Source: Arthrobacter sp. FW306-07-I (lineage in GTDB: Bacteria > Actinomycetota > Actinomycetes > Actinomycetales > Micrococcaceae). Taken from it: 64,000 nucleotides of DNA. The position numbers were made by a program, and so were the translations under genes. Below are positions 38,751-47,500 of the stretch, piece after piece (the stretch's first letter is position 1; each line of letters opens with the position of its first letter). The DNA lies in NCBI RefSeq assembly GCF_021800405.1, contig NZ_CP084550.1, forward strand, positions 496,001-560,000, given 5' to 3'. Under the pieces are notes generated by a model. That model did not search any database. It was not told the origin of the DNA and saw only the letters and a program-made list of their open reading frames with translations.

Positions 38751-39670
38751 CGGGATACCCCTTCTGCCGTGGCCCCAAGCTCCGCCGCGAGCCTGTTCCG
38801 CAGGGTCCCCGCTTCCGCTGCAAATGCCCGCTGGTGCTCGACGTAGGCGGCTTTGCCCTGGGGCGTCTCGATGGCAATGGCAGGGTACCCCCAGTCGGCC
38901 AAATCGTAGGGGGACGCCTGCATGTCCATGGCCCTGATTCGCCATGACAGTTCAAAGCAGTCCATGACCAGCTCGCTGGACAGTGCAGGCAGTAGTTTGT
39001 AGGCCCACTTGTAAAGGTCCATATTGGCGTGGAGGCAGCCCGGTTGCTCCAGGTGCCGCTGGGTTTCCCGGCTGGGGGAATGTTCATTGAGCGGGATGGC
39101 GTCCGGAGTGTAGAAGCGGAACGCGTCGAAGTGGGTGCAGCGGATCCTGTTGTCCTCCACCACCTTGTCGGTGCCGGCCGCTCCGAGACGGAGCTGCAGG
39201 TACTCGTGCCGGAGGTCGAACTTATCCTGGCGGTAGACCATGGCCCACTCGTGCAGGCCGAAGCAGCCAAACTGGGCGGGCCTGGCGGCAGTGCCGCGAA
39301 GGATGATGCCGGCAAAGGCCACTGCTTCCCGGCGGTCGTCGAGGAAGGCGCTCCGGTCGAAGGTGACCGCGGTGCTGCCTGCAGCCAGCCCCAGGGAGGC
39401 GAGCTCGCCGTCGTCGAGCTTCCGGTAATGCTTCCAGCCAACCCGTGTGGAGGCCTGGCTGCCGGTGAGGACCGTACCGGCACCTGGGTGCCAGCGCTTC
39501 AGCTGGCCCGGTTTTTGGGTGTAGTAGGTGAAGAGGAAATCCTCCACGGGATGTTTTTGCCCGGCGGACCGGCGGGCCAGGTAGGGATCGGCATAGCGGC
39601 TGACACGCTGCACGTGGGCCTCCTCCCTGTCCCGCGCACAGTCCGCCGCCAGGAGCTTAAGAGGCTCCAC
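38747..39670 (-). CDS. Conserved protein of the family often annotated 3-methyladenine DNA glycosylase
   Basis: A 307-residue soluble protein. It resembles actinobacterial proteins carrying that annotation: KHPVEDFLFTYYTQKPGQLK, RWHPGAGTVL, FGCFGLHEWAMVYRQDKFDL RHEYLQLRLG, CLHANMDLYKWAYKLLPALS, and DWGYPAIAIETPQGKAAYVE. I see no HhH-GPD or AlkD motif, so glycosylase activity is not supported by motif. The GTG start at 39670 lies inside the end of the SSI lipoprotein gene (14-base overlap), and its stop overlaps the next gene. Confidence 0.65.
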   Translation of the reverse strand: MEPLKLLAADCARDREEAHVQRVSRYADPYLARRSAGQKHPVEDFLFTYYTQKPGQLKRWHPGAGTVLTGSQASTRVGWKHYRKLDDGELASLGLAAGSTAVTFDRSAFLDDRREAVAFAGIILRGTAARPAQFGCFGLHEWAMVYRQDKFDLRHEYLQLRLGAAGTDKVVEDNRIRCTHFDAFRFYTPDAIPLNEHSPSRETQRHLEQPGCLHANMDLYKWAYKLLPALSSELVMDCFELSWRIRAMDMQASPYDLADWGYPAIAIETPQGKAAYVEHQRAFAAEAGTLRNRLAAELGATAEGVSR

Positions 39671-40226
39671 CGGCCGCGCCCAAAACGTCCTTCGCGGCAT
39701 CCCACGCACTGATTTCACATCCGTTGGTCCGGGCGAAGGATGAATCGACGGCGACACCGTCCACCACACCCGTAATGGTCGCCTTCTGCGGGCCGCCGTA
39801 CTGCTGCGTGCAGGCCTGGGCGCCGGACGGTTTCGACGGCGCCAGGATGTCCGGATTTGCCTTGATCGCCGCACAGGCGGCAGCGGCATTGGGATGGCTG
39901 CTTTCCGCGGCCGGCGTCCCCGAGCTGCAGACCAGGGTGTAGTCGAGCTCCGCTGCGCCCTGGGACGGCACCACGGTGATTGCCAGTTCGGCGTTCCCCT
40001 GCCCCGGTCCGGCGCTTGGCCGCGAAGTGGCGGGGGCAGGGGCCGCTACCGAGGTTTCAGTGTCAGGGGAGGGGGTGGCAGAGCCAGCGGCAGAACTGGA
40101 GGAGCTGCCCGGATTGGTCGAAGGTGCTGTGGACGCGGACGTGCCGCTGTCAGGGGTACCACTGCAACCGGAGACCAGCCCAGCGGTCACGGCCAGGAAG
40201 ACTGCGAGTGTCCGAATATTGCGCAT
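39657..40226 (-). CDS. SSI-like protease inhibitor lipoprotein
   Basis: A 189-residue lipoprotein: signal FLAVTAGLVSGC with the lipobox cysteine, a 60-residue Ser/Thr/Pro-rich linker, then an SSI-like domain from about residue 78 (AELAITVVPSQGAAELDYTL, NAAAACAAIKANPDILAP, ACTQQYGGPQKATITGVVDG, FARTNGCEISAWDA). Four cysteines after the lipobox are spaced as the two disulfides of Streptomyces subtilisin inhibitor. It probably sits on the outer face of the membrane and could inhibit subtilases such as the one encoded at 35197-38328. TAGAAT upstream is a likely -10, and GAGAGGTGG the ribosome site. Confidence 0.75.
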   Translation of the reverse strand: MRNIRTLAVFLAVTAGLVSGCSGTPDSGTSASTAPSTNPGSSSSSAAGSATPSPDTETSVAAPAPATSRPSAGPGQGNAELAITVVPSQGAAELDYTLVCSSGTPAAESSHPNAAAACAAIKANPDILAPSKPSGAQACTQQYGGPQKATITGVVDGVAVDSSFARTNGCEISAWDAAKDVLGAAGGAS

Positions 40227-40313
40227 CAGTCCACCTCTCGTTCGTCCCGTAATTCTAGTCGCTTGACCGGGTGTCGGCAGTCCCCGGCAGGACCTCGCTC
40301 GGTTCGACTGGGG

Positions 40314-40799
40314 TCACTGCGAGGTGGCAGCGATGAGCCCCATCATCGAGGCATGCAGTTCAGTGACCTGTTCGCGGGTGAGCCCCAGCCGTTCCATCAT
40401 GGTTCCCGGGACCTGCAGTGCCTGTTCCCGCAGGGCCGCCCCCTTGGGAGTCAGTTCGACGGCGAGTGCACGCTCGTTCCCCTCGGCCCGCCGCCGTGTG
40501 ATCAGATCCGCTGCTTCCAGCCGGCGGAGCAGTGGAGAAATGGTGGCCGGTTCCTGCGCGAGCGCCTCACTGATGTTCCGCACTGTCCGTGGGCTGTCTT
40601 CCCACAGGCAGAGCATCACCAGGTACTGCGGATGGGTGAGGTTGAGCTTTTCCAGTACCGGTTTATAGGCCCCCACCACGCTCCGGGCAGCCACCGTGAG
40701 GGCAAAGCAGAGCTGGTGTTCCAGCAGCAGGTCTTCCTCTTGGACCCCTGCCGCTGCCGCGTCTGTCGCTATTGCTTCCGTCGCCGTTGTGGCGGTCAT
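40314..40799 (-). CDS. MarR-family regulator of the OhrR type
   Basis: A 161-residue MarR protein. The N-terminus LLLEHQLCFALTVAARS, then VVGAYKPVLEKLNLTHPQYL, aligns with Bacillus subtilis OhrR and keeps the peroxide-sensing Cys15 and Tyr29 equivalents. The Tyr19 equivalent is Thr and the Tyr40 equivalent is His, so redox sensing may be altered. The wHTH is EALAQEPATISPLLRRLEAA then DLITRRRAEGNERA. ATG 40799 has GGAGG upstream. No Ohr peroxidase gene is adjacent. It is divergent from a small gene across a strong palindromic operator. Confidence 0.85.
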   Translation of the reverse strand: MTATTATEAIATDAAAAGVQEEDLLLEHQLCFALTVAARSVVGAYKPVLEKLNLTHPQYLVMLCLWEDSPRTVRNISEALAQEPATISPLLRRLEAADLITRRRAEGNERALAVELTPKGAALREQALQVPGTMMERLGLTREQVTELHASMMGLIAATSQ

Positions 40800-40813
40800 G
40801 GCCCCTCCAACTG

Positions 40814-40834
40814 TTAGTGCACTAATCATTAGTG
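40814..40834. promoter_or_regulatory. Overlapping palindromic operator of the OhrR-like regulator
   Basis: TTAGTGCACTAA (40814-40825) and CACTAATCATTAGTG (40820-40834) are two perfect palindromes sharing a half-site, so three alternating TTAGTG/CACTAA half-sites sit in 21 bases. They lie between the regulator and the divergent small gene, where a MarR dimer pair could control both. Confidence 0.7.
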
Positions 40835-40855
40835 TACATTTATTGGAGGTAGAGG

Positions 40856-41119
40856 GTGAGTGGAAGGAACTTCTTCATGGGTAGGAACAAGTCCGCGGAC
40901 AAGGGCAACGCCTCCCAGCGCTTCATGCGCGTCACAGGAAAGCTGCGGGCAGTCTTCGGACCCGCCAGCCGCACCGCCCTGGGGCACGACATGACTGAAG
41001 AGAACCGCAGGCTGCTTGCCCAGCGCCAGGCGGAGACCCAGCAATGGGAAACCATCACCAGGGCGGACGGCAGCACCTACGTCGTCCCAAAGAACCCTGA
41101 AGACCGCTCCCTGCGCTAG
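40856..41119 (+). CDS. Small basic protein of unknown function (VFGPA type)
   Basis: An 87-residue protein: MGRNKSADKGNASQRFMRV, KLRAVFGPASRTALGHDMTE, and DGSTYVVPKNPEDR. It shares the LR-VFGPA-R block and a C-terminal polar strand pattern with the next gene. GTG at 40856 has GGAGGT 5 bases upstream; ATG at 40877, behind GGAAGG, is an alternative. Function unknown. It is probably controlled by the OhrR-like protein through the shared operator. Confidence 0.65.
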   Translation: MSGRNFFMGRNKSADKGNASQRFMRVTGKLRAVFGPASRTALGHDMTEENRRLLAQRQAETQQWETITRADGSTYVVPKNPEDRSLR

Positions 41120-41126
41120 AAGTTCC

Positions 41127-41152
41127 GCGCCGTCGACTCCGGCGCCTTTTTT
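41127..41152 (+). terminator. Terminator after the first VFGPA-type gene
   Basis: GCGCCG (41127-41132) pairs with CGGCGC (41140-41145) around TCGACTC, followed by CTTTTTT. A short stem with a clear U-tract. Confidence 0.7.
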
Positions 41153-41236
41153 ACTGCCCGGGCTTAAAATAAGGGCACTGGCTCCCGCCGGAGCCGGCTG
41201 CACTTTCGCCCGAGGCTCGGGAAGGGGGTGGATACA

Positions 41237-41452
41237 GTGGCACATGTCCTCAGCGGCTTCATGAGCCTGACTGAGAGGCTCCGCTTCGTCTTCGGTCCCG
41301 CCACCCGACTGGATACCGATGCGCCGGTGGTGCACAAGCACGATGAATTCGAACAGGCCTCCGAAGAGGAACTTACGCACTTCGTGGTCGAAACCGACTC
41401 CAACGGACACCACTACGCCGTGCGCCGCGAAGACCTGGAACGCGGGAGCTGA
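41237..41452 (+). CDS. Small acidic protein of unknown function (VFGPA type)
   Basis: A 71-residue protein: MSLTERLRFVFGPATRLDTD, VVHKHDEFEQASEEELTHFV, ETDSNGHHYAVRREDLERG. It is related to the preceding small protein by the LR(F/A)VFGPA(T/S)R block and a terminal (H/T)YxV strand. GAAGGGGG lies 8 bases before the GTG at 41237; GTG at 41228 would overlap that site. No family recognised. Confidence 0.6.
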   Translation: MAHVLSGFMSLTERLRFVFGPATRLDTDAPVVHKHDEFEQASEEELTHFVVETDSNGHHYAVRREDLERGS

Positions 41453-41496
41453 TTCTTCCCGGCACGCTCCGCTGATACCTGGAAGCCCAGAGCACC

Positions 41497-41551
41497 AAAA
41501 AGCCGGGCTGCCTTCCCCTTGGCAAACCCAGGGAAGGCAGCCCGGCTTTTT
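41497..41551. terminator. Bidirectional terminator between the small gene and lysC
   Basis: Perfect 21-base arms (41497-41517 and 41531-41551) run from AAAAAGCCGGGCTGCC to GGCAGCCCGGCTTTTT around a 13-base loop. The A-run on one side and T-run on the other make it functional in both directions. Confidence 0.92.
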
Positions 41552-41563
41552 GCCGGCGCGGCT

Positions 41564-42922
41564 CTAGCGGCCGGTGCCGCCGTAGACCGTGGCTTCGCTT
41601 TCGGTATCGAGTCCGAACGCTTTGTGGATGACGCGCACGGCCTCGTCGAGCAGGTCGGCGTGGGTCACCACGGAGATCCGGATTTCGGACGTGGAGATCA
41701 TGTTGATGTTGATGCCGGCATCGGACAGCGCCTTGAAGAAGGTGGCGGAAACGCCCGGGTGGGACCGCATGCCGGCGCCGATCAGGGACAGCTTGCCGAT
41801 CTTCTCGTTGTATTCGATGGCCTCGAAACCGATCTGGTCCTGCGCGGCGTGAAGGGCAGCCAGGGCGTCGGCGCCTTCAATGATGGGAAGCGTGAAGGAG
41901 ATGTCGGTCTTGCCGGTGCCGTGGGTGGAGACGTTCTGCACGATCATATCGATGTTCGAGTGCGCGTCGGCGATGACCTGGAAGATCGCGGCGGCCTTGC
42001 CGGGGATATCGGGGACGCCGACTACGGTGACCTTCGCTTCGGAACGGTCGTGCGCAACGCCGGAGATGATTGGCTGCTCCAAGGCAACTCCCTCTTGAGT
42101 GGTGATCTTGTCGTCGGCGCTGGGGATGACCCAGGTGCCTTCATGCTGGCTGAATGAGGAACGGACGTGCAGCGGCACACCGAACCGGCGCGCGTACTCA
42201 ACGCACCGCAGGTGGAGGATCTTGGCGCCCGAGGCAGCGAGCTCCAGCATCTCTTCGCTGGAGATGGTGTCGATCTTCTGCGCCGACGGGACAACACGCG
42301 GGTCGGCGGTGAAGATGCCGTCCACGTCGGTGTAGATCTCGCAGACATCAGCTTCAAGGGCTGCGGCCAGCGCCACTGCGGTGGTGTCGGAGCCGCCACG
42401 GCCCAAGGTGGTGATCTCGTGGGTGGTGCGGCTCATCCCCTGGAAGCCGGCCACGATGGCGATGTTGCCCTTGTCCAGGGCGGTGCGGATACGGTGCGGG
42501 TCGACGTCGATAATCCGGGCCTTGCCGTGGATTCCGTCGGTGATCATGCCCGCCTGGGACCCGGTGAAGGACTGGGCGGAGGCGCCGAGCTTGTTGATGG
42601 CCATGGCCAGCAGCGCCATGGAGATGCGTTCGCCGGCCGAAAGGAGCATGTCCATTTCGCGGGCGGGCGCGGAGTCGGTGACCTCGGCGGCGAGGTCAAG
42701 GAGTTCGTCGGTGGTGTCGCCCATTGCCGAGACAACCACCACTACCTCGTTGCCGGCCTGCTGGGCAGCCACCACCCGGGCGGCGACGCGCTTAATCCCT
42801 GCAGCGTCCGCAACGGAGGAGCCGCCGAATTTCTGCACAATGAGCTGCTTGGTCACCGCGCCGGCGGCGGGAGCTGCCTGCGGCTGTGTTGCGTTGTGCA
42901 CTTCGGTGGTGGGCGTACTCAT
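41564..42922 (-). CDS. lysC: Aspartate kinase
   Basis: Phosphorylates aspartate, the first step to lysine, threonine and methionine. The 452-residue product has the kinase signature [20 protein letters not shown] near residue 28, [20 protein letters not shown], and two C-terminal ACT domains ([40 protein letters not shown]) that mediate feedback inhibition by lysine and threonine. The first 25 residues are an Ala/Thr-rich extension. An internal start for a separate beta subunit, known in Corynebacterium, is not obvious here. asd does not follow. Confidence 0.95.
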   Translation of the reverse strand: MSTPTTEVHNATQPQAAPAAGAVTKQLIVQKFGGSSVADAAGIKRVAARVVAAQQAGNEVVVVVSAMGDTTDELLDLAAEVTDSAPAREMDMLLSAGERISMALLAMAINKLGASAQSFTGSQAGMITDGIHGKARIIDVDPHRIRTALDKGNIAIVAGFQGMSRTTHEITTLGRGGSDTTAVALAAALEADVCEIYTDVDGIFTADPRVVPSAQKIDTISSEEMLELAASGAKILHLRCVEYARRFGVPLHVRSSFSQHEGTWVIPSADDKITTQEGVALEQPIISGVAHDRSEAKVTVVGVPDIPGKAAAIFQVIADAHSNIDMIVQNVSTHGTGKTDISFTLPIIEGADALAALHAAQDQIGFEAIEYNEKIGKLSLIGAGMRSHPGVSATFFKALSDAGININMISTSEIRISVVTHADLLDEAVRVIHKAFGLDTESEATVYGGTGR

Positions 42923-43133
42923 GCGCGTACCTTCGTTGGGTCAATTGGAGTTCTGGGAGGCCAGGCGGCCCGGGCGCCGGGTGGGCGCGGCATTCCTTGG
43001 GACAGTTTATCGCCGTGCCCGGAGGGACGTTTAATTGTGACCACATACCGGCCACGGCACATGGTGGCGTCGGCTCGGGAAGGCGGCGGCTCCAGGTTGG
43101 ATGATGTACGACGGCGGATGGCGGCCCGGTGCG

Positions 43134-43733
43134 TCAGCCCAGGGCGTTGCGGCGGCCTTCGAACGCCCGGCCCAAAGTGACCTCGTCGGCGTATTCCAGG
43201 TCGCCGCCCACGGGTAGGCCGGAGGCAAGGCGGGTGACGGCAATGCCGATGGTCTTCAGCATGCGGGCCAGGTACGTGGCTGTTGCCTCACCCTCGAGGT
43301 TGGGGTCGGTGGCGATGATGACTTCCTGGATCTCGCCGTCGTTCAAACGGGTGAGCAGTTCGCGGATCCGCAGTTGGTCCGGTCCCACACCGGCAATGGG
43401 ATTGATGGCGCCGCCCAGCACGTGGTACCGGCCGCGGAACGACCGGGTGCGCTCCACTGCCAGCACGTCCTTGGACTCCTCCACCACGCAGATTACAGCG
43501 GGATCACGGCGCGGGTCGCGGCAGATGTTGCACAGCTCCTGCTCCGTGACGTTGCCGCAGACCGTGCAGAACTTGACCCGTTCCTTGACGGTGGTGATGG
43601 CCTCCACCAATCGCTTCATGTCCTGGGGATCAGCTTCAAGGATGTGGAACGCCAGCCGCTGCGCGGACTTGGGTCCCACCCCCGGAAGGCGTCCGAGCTC
43701 ATCGATCAGCTCCTGGACAGCACCTTCGTACAC
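43134..43733 (-). CDS. recR: Recombination mediator RecR
   Basis: A 199-residue DNA-binding protein of the RecFOR pathway. It has a helix-hairpin-helix ([20 protein letters not shown]), a four-cysteine zinc finger ([16 protein letters not shown]), a Toprim domain ([35 protein letters not shown]), and the Walker-B-like C-terminus [14 protein letters not shown]. The start codon is GTG. It follows dnaX in the same direction by 76 bases; the ybaB/ebfC gene often found between them is absent here. Confidence 0.96.
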   Translation of the reverse strand: MYEGAVQELIDELGRLPGVGPKSAQRLAFHILEADPQDMKRLVEAITTVKERVKFCTVCGNVTEQELCNICRDPRRDPAVICVVEESKDVLAVERTRSFRGRYHVLGGAINPIAGVGPDQLRIRELLTRLNDGEIQEVIIATDPNLEGEATATYLARMLKTIGIAVTRLASGLPVGGDLEYADEVTLGRAFEGRRNALG

Positions 43734-43809
43734 GTTTCCCTCTTCAGATTGGTATGGATGCGGGTGGATCGGTCACGGGTTGTGGCTGCCGGGGCAGCCT
43801 TGCCCAGGG

Positions 43810-46800
43810 TCAATAGCGTGGCGGAACAGGGCTGCCGTCCAGGGACCGCTCTTCAATCAGCTTGCCACCCAGGATGCGCTCCACAGCCGCCCGGCCGAAC
43901 ACACCCGACTCCTCAATGGTTTCGTCATCGGCGCTTGGGATGTCCTGGACATAGGCACTGGGAGCGGCGGTTGCCCTGGCGGGCGCCTTGGCACGACCGG
44001 CCTCAGCTTCCGGACTGCTTGAAAGCCGCTGGTACAGGCTTTGCCGTGTTTCGGTTCTTCCGGCGGCCGGGGCAGTTGCAGGCGCTTGTGGGCGCGCCGG
44101 TGCAGCGGGTGTAACAGTGGCGGGTGCAACAGTGGCTGGCGAAACCGTGGCGGGCGCAGCGGAGGCCATGGCGTATTCGGGTACCGGGGCGGGCTCCGGT
44201 GACGACGCCTGGTAGCTTTCCGTGGCGGAGGCCGGGTGGCCGTTGCCGGAAACTGACCCCGGATCCCAGCCGTGCCCTGGCGTGGCAGCAGGCAGCGGGG
44301 CCACGGGAATCGAGGGCGGCACCTGGGCCGTTGCCGGCGCGTAGTGCGGAACGGTGGCCTGTGCTCCGATGTTGTCGCTGCCGGAGGCGGCTACGGGTTT
44401 GGCACCCACGTTGCTCTTGTCTCCCACAACCCAGACGCCGGGAGCCTGCTCCACGGCCCGCGTCCATGGATCGTGCGGCACGCCGGCCGGCTCAGCGGAG
44501 GGGTTCGCGGACTGGGGGGCGGCACTGTCCGCGCGCGGAGCGACGGCCGAACTTCCGTGGGCCCGCGTACCAGCCCCCTGGCCGTCGGCAGGCGGGCGGC
44601 CGCCGGGTGCAGGGGAGGACGGGGCGCTGCGGTTGGCAGGACCCCCGGAGGGCTCCCAGTCCATGGGAGGTTCCTCGTCCAGCGGGGGAGCGTCCTCGTC
44701 CCGGGGCGGTCCCCAGTCATCATCGGAGTAGGAGTAGTCACCGCCGGTTGACGAGTGCGGGGACTGGCCGGGGTAAGGGCCGGAGGCGCCACGTGGGGTT
44801 TCCGGCCTCCCGGCCGCCGCCTGGACGGGTTCAGGGGCCTGCTGGCCGCGGCCGTTCACACCCTGTGGCGGATCTGTTTCAGCGATGTCGCCCGCAGCGG
44901 GCGTGCCCTTCGGTGCGGCCGTTGCCGGGCTGGCGGCAACGGCAGAGCTCCCGGAACTTCCGCTAATGGCGGAGGTACCGGCAGTGGGGGAACCACCGGA
45001 ACGTTCACTTGGTTGGGCTGCCGGGCCGTCCGGAGTTCCGGGGGCGGTCCTGGACGTGGTCGAAGGGGCCGGCGCCTGCTGGAACGTTGAGGCAGGGGCC
45101 TGTGCCGGTGAGGCCGGTTGGACGGGCGAGGCAGGGGCCTGTGCCGGTGACGCCGGTTGGACGGGCGAGGCAGGGGCCTGTGCCGGTGAGGCCGATTGGG
45201 CCGGCGCAGGAGCCAGACCCCAGGCAATGTCAGCTGAAGAGGCCGGAACCACCGGGCTGGCGGGCACTTTTGGGTTTGGCTCAGAGCTCGCCTGGCTGGC
45301 GCCACCGGCAACGGCGTGGATCTGGCAGTCAAGGCCAACGGTCCTGTGGATGGCCTGGCGAAGGTTGTCGGAGTGGTCTGCCCGGCCGAAGGCGCCTGCA
45401 AGTCCGGACGTGGTGAAAGCCAAGGTGAGGACGCTGCCGTCGAACGCGCTTACCTGCGCATTGGGCTCAACCAGCGCCCAGGTGCTGCGCTTGATCTTGG
45501 ACAGTGCCTGGAGGACGTCGGGCCACGCCCTGCGGAGGACCTCCACATCACCCATGGCCGGGGGACCGGAGGGCGCTGTCCTGCCCGGTGCAGCCTGCTG
45601 CGGCGCGGGTGCCTGGTTGCCCGGGGCCTGGGGCGTGGCGGGCGCATTGGAAGCCTGCCCGGGTGCCGCCCGGTGATCCTGTGGCTCGGACGCTGGGCCT
45701 GCATGCGGCGAAGCGTTCGCCTCCGGCACTGGGTGGTTGGAAACTGCAGTCCCGGGGCCCTGCTGTGTCCGGGCCCGGGCGGGTTCTTCCACAGGCCAGT
45801 CGCTGGTGCTGACCCTTGGTGGTGTAAGCGGGCTCCGCGGTGCTTCGGCGGCGGGAGGGCTCTGGCTGCCGGCCGCGGGTGCGGCAGACGCAGCGGGCAT
45901 GGACGGAATGGTCGGCTCCTGGGCCGGCTGCGCGGCAGGGCTGGTCGGCGCCTGCTCGCGGCCCGCTTCAGGGCTGGCTTGCTCCGGGGCAGGGCGGGGG
46001 CCGGCTGATGACGTGCCGGAAGCCGCGGCAGGAGTTCCAGCAGGGGCTGCCGCCGTTGCTGCCTCTGTCGGGCCTGCCTGAACTGCGGCTGCTGGTACTG
46101 CCGGGGCTGCGTCGGCGGGAGCTCCGACGTCGTTTCCTGCGTAGTTCAGCCGCCGCTCCACGCGGTCGATCCGTGCAGCCATGCCGCGTTCGTTCTGCTC
46201 AGAGCTGGGCAGCAGGATCCGGGCACACAGCAGTTCCAGGTGCAGCCGCGGCGACGTGGCACCGGTCATCTCCGTCAAAGCGGTATTGGTGACATCTGCG
46301 GCGCGGGAAAGTTCCGCGGCGCCGAGGTTGTGGGCCTGGTTCTGCAGCCGTGCGATCTGGTCGGCCGGCATCCCGCGAAGGATGGCGTGGGCGCTTTCGG
46401 GCATTGCCTGGACAATGATCAGGTCGCGGAATCGCTCCAGCAGGTCCTCCACGAACCGGCGAGGATCGTGGCCGGTCTGGATGACCCGGTCCACGGCGCG
46501 GAAGACGGTGGCGGAATCGGAGGCGGCGATGGCCTCCACGACGTCGTCCAGCAGTGAGGCGTGGGTGTACCCCAGCAGCGCGACGGCGAGTTCATAGTCG
46601 AGGCCGTTGGGCCCTGCGCCTGCCATGAGCTGGTCCAGGACGGAGAGCGAGTCACGGACGGAGCCGCCGCCGGCCCGGATGACCAGTGACAGCACGCCCG
46701 GGGCAACGGGGACGTTTTCCTGGCGGCACAGGAGCTCGAGGTACGCCATCAGCGGCTCAGGCGGCACCAACCGGAACGGGTAGTGATGGGTCCGGGACCG

Positions 46801-47307
46801 GATGGTGCCGATGACCTTGTCCGGCTCCGTGGTGGCGAAGATGAACTTGATGTGTTCCGGCGGCTCTTCCACGATCTTCAGCAGGGCGTTGAACCCGGCA
46901 GAGGTGACCATGTGGGCTTCGTCGATGATGAAGATCTTGTAGCGGTCGCGTACGGGGGCGAAGGTGGCCCGCTCGCGGAGGTCCCGTGCGTCGTCGACGC
47001 CACCATGGCTCGCGGCGTCGATCTCGATGACGTCGAGGGAGCCGGAGCCGCCACGTGCCAGCTCGATGCAGCTGGGGCAGGTTCCGCAGGGGGTGTCGGT
47101 GGGACCCTGGGCGCAGTTGAGGCAGCGGGCCAGGATGCGGGCGGACGTGGTCTTTCCGCAGCCCCTGGGGCCGGAAAAAAGGTAGGCGTGGTTGACCCGG
47201 TTCTTCCGCAAAGCCGTCATGAGCGGCTCGGTGACGTGCTCCTGCCCGATAACGTCAGCGAACGAGTCGGGACGGTATCTGCGGTACAGGGCGGTAGTAA
47301 CTGTCAC
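43810..47307 (-). CDS. dnaX: DNA polymerase III subunit gamma/tau
   Basis: Clamp-loader ATPase. The 1165-residue product has an AAA+ domain in the first 240 residues: ALYRRYRPDSFADVIGQEHV, Walker A FSGPRGCGKTTSA, a four-cysteine zinc module (CLNCAQGPTDTPCGTCPSC), and IFIIDEAHMVTSAGFNALLK. Domain III follows, and about 750 Pro/Ala-rich residues form a long tail containing 13-residue repeats. A small conserved segment (WPDVLQALSKIKRSTWALVE) lies in the tail near residue 600. The GTG at 47307 is 7 bases after TAGGGT, so a leaderless start is more likely than the ATG 11 codons earlier. SRP RNA lies just upstream. Confidence 0.95.
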   Translation of the reverse strand: MTVTTALYRRYRPDSFADVIGQEHVTEPLMTALRKNRVNHAYLFSGPRGCGKTTSARILARCLNCAQGPTDTPCGTCPSCIELARGGSGSLDVIEIDAASHGGVDDARDLRERATFAPVRDRYKIFIIDEAHMVTSAGFNALLKIVEEPPEHIKFIFATTEPDKVIGTIRSRTHHYPFRLVPPEPLMAYLELLCRQENVPVAPGVLSLVIRAGGGSVRDSLSVLDQLMAGAGPNGLDYELAVALLGYTHASLLDDVVEAIAASDSATVFRAVDRVIQTGHDPRRFVEDLLERFRDLIIVQAMPESAHAILRGMPADQIARLQNQAHNLGAAELSRAADVTNTALTEMTGATSPRLHLELLCARILLPSSEQNERGMAARIDRVERRLNYAGNDVGAPADAAPAVPAAAVQAGPTEAATAAAPAGTPAAASGTSSAGPRPAPEQASPEAGREQAPTSPAAQPAQEPTIPSMPAASAAPAAGSQSPPAAEAPRSPLTPPRVSTSDWPVEEPARARTQQGPGTAVSNHPVPEANASPHAGPASEPQDHRAAPGQASNAPATPQAPGNQAPAPQQAAPGRTAPSGPPAMGDVEVLRRAWPDVLQALSKIKRSTWALVEPNAQVSAFDGSVLTLAFTTSGLAGAFGRADHSDNLRQAIHRTVGLDCQIHAVAGGASQASSEPNPKVPASPVVPASSADIAWGLAPAPAQSASPAQAPASPVQPASPAQAPASPVQPASPAQAPASTFQQAPAPSTTSRTAPGTPDGPAAQPSERSGGSPTAGTSAISGSSGSSAVAASPATAAPKGTPAAGDIAETDPPQGVNGRGQQAPEPVQAAAGRPETPRGASGPYPGQSPHSSTGGDYSYSDDDWGPPRDEDAPPLDEEPPMDWEPSGGPANRSAPSSPAPGGRPPADGQGAGTRAHGSSAVAPRADSAAPQSANPSAEPAGVPHDPWTRAVEQAPGVWVVGDKSNVGAKPVAASGSDNIGAQATVPHYAPATAQVPPSIPVAPLPAATPGHGWDPGSVSGNGHPASATESYQASSPEPAPVPEYAMASAAPATVSPATVAPATVTPAAPARPQAPATAPAAGRTETRQSLYQRLSSSPEAEAGRAKAPARATAAPSAYVQDIPSADDETIEESGVFGRAAVERILGGKLIEERSLDGSPVPPRY
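45091..45200 (-). repeat. 39-bp tandem repeat within dnaX
   Basis: Two full units (45091-45129, 45130-45168) and most of a third (45169-45200), nearly identical, encode PAQAPASPVQPAS repeated. It lies in the disordered tail of DnaX; copy number is likely to vary between strains. Confidence 0.85.
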
Positions 47308-47364
47308 AGAGAAAACCCTACCAATCCGGGCTGACATCATGCCGCCCTGTGGGGGAATAGTAAA

Positions 47365-47453
47365 GACCCCCCATGCACCCGCCAGAGCCCGTCTACCCTT
47401 GCTACCTTCCGGTCCTGGGGGAGTTCAACAGGATGACGCCACATGAGGGGCCG
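47365..47453 (-). ncRNA. ffs: Signal recognition particle RNA, small bacterial type
   Basis: The minus strand contains the conserved domain IV apical part GGACCGGAAGGUAGCAAGG, preceded by GUUGAACUCCCCCA and followed by GGGCUCUGGCGGGUGCAUGG. The ends (GGCCCCUCAUG and CAUGGGGGGUC) pair to close the hairpin. It closely resembles mycobacterial SRP RNA and lies just upstream of dnaX, the usual place in Actinobacteria. It binds Ffh for membrane-protein targeting. Exact ends are uncertain by several bases. Confidence 0.92.
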
Positions 47454-47500
47454 TCAGATACTTTACCCGAACATGTGGCCCGACTCGAATCGGGTTCCCG

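Noticed and set aside
38747..39670. Confident DNA glycosylase assignment
   Set aside because: The database-style name is remembered for similar proteins, but no helix-hairpin-helix or AlkD-type motif is visible, so the activity is not claimed.
41564..42922. Separate internal start producing a LysC beta subunit
   Set aside because: No convincing ATG or GTG with a ribosome site precedes the ACT domains; only a TTG was seen.
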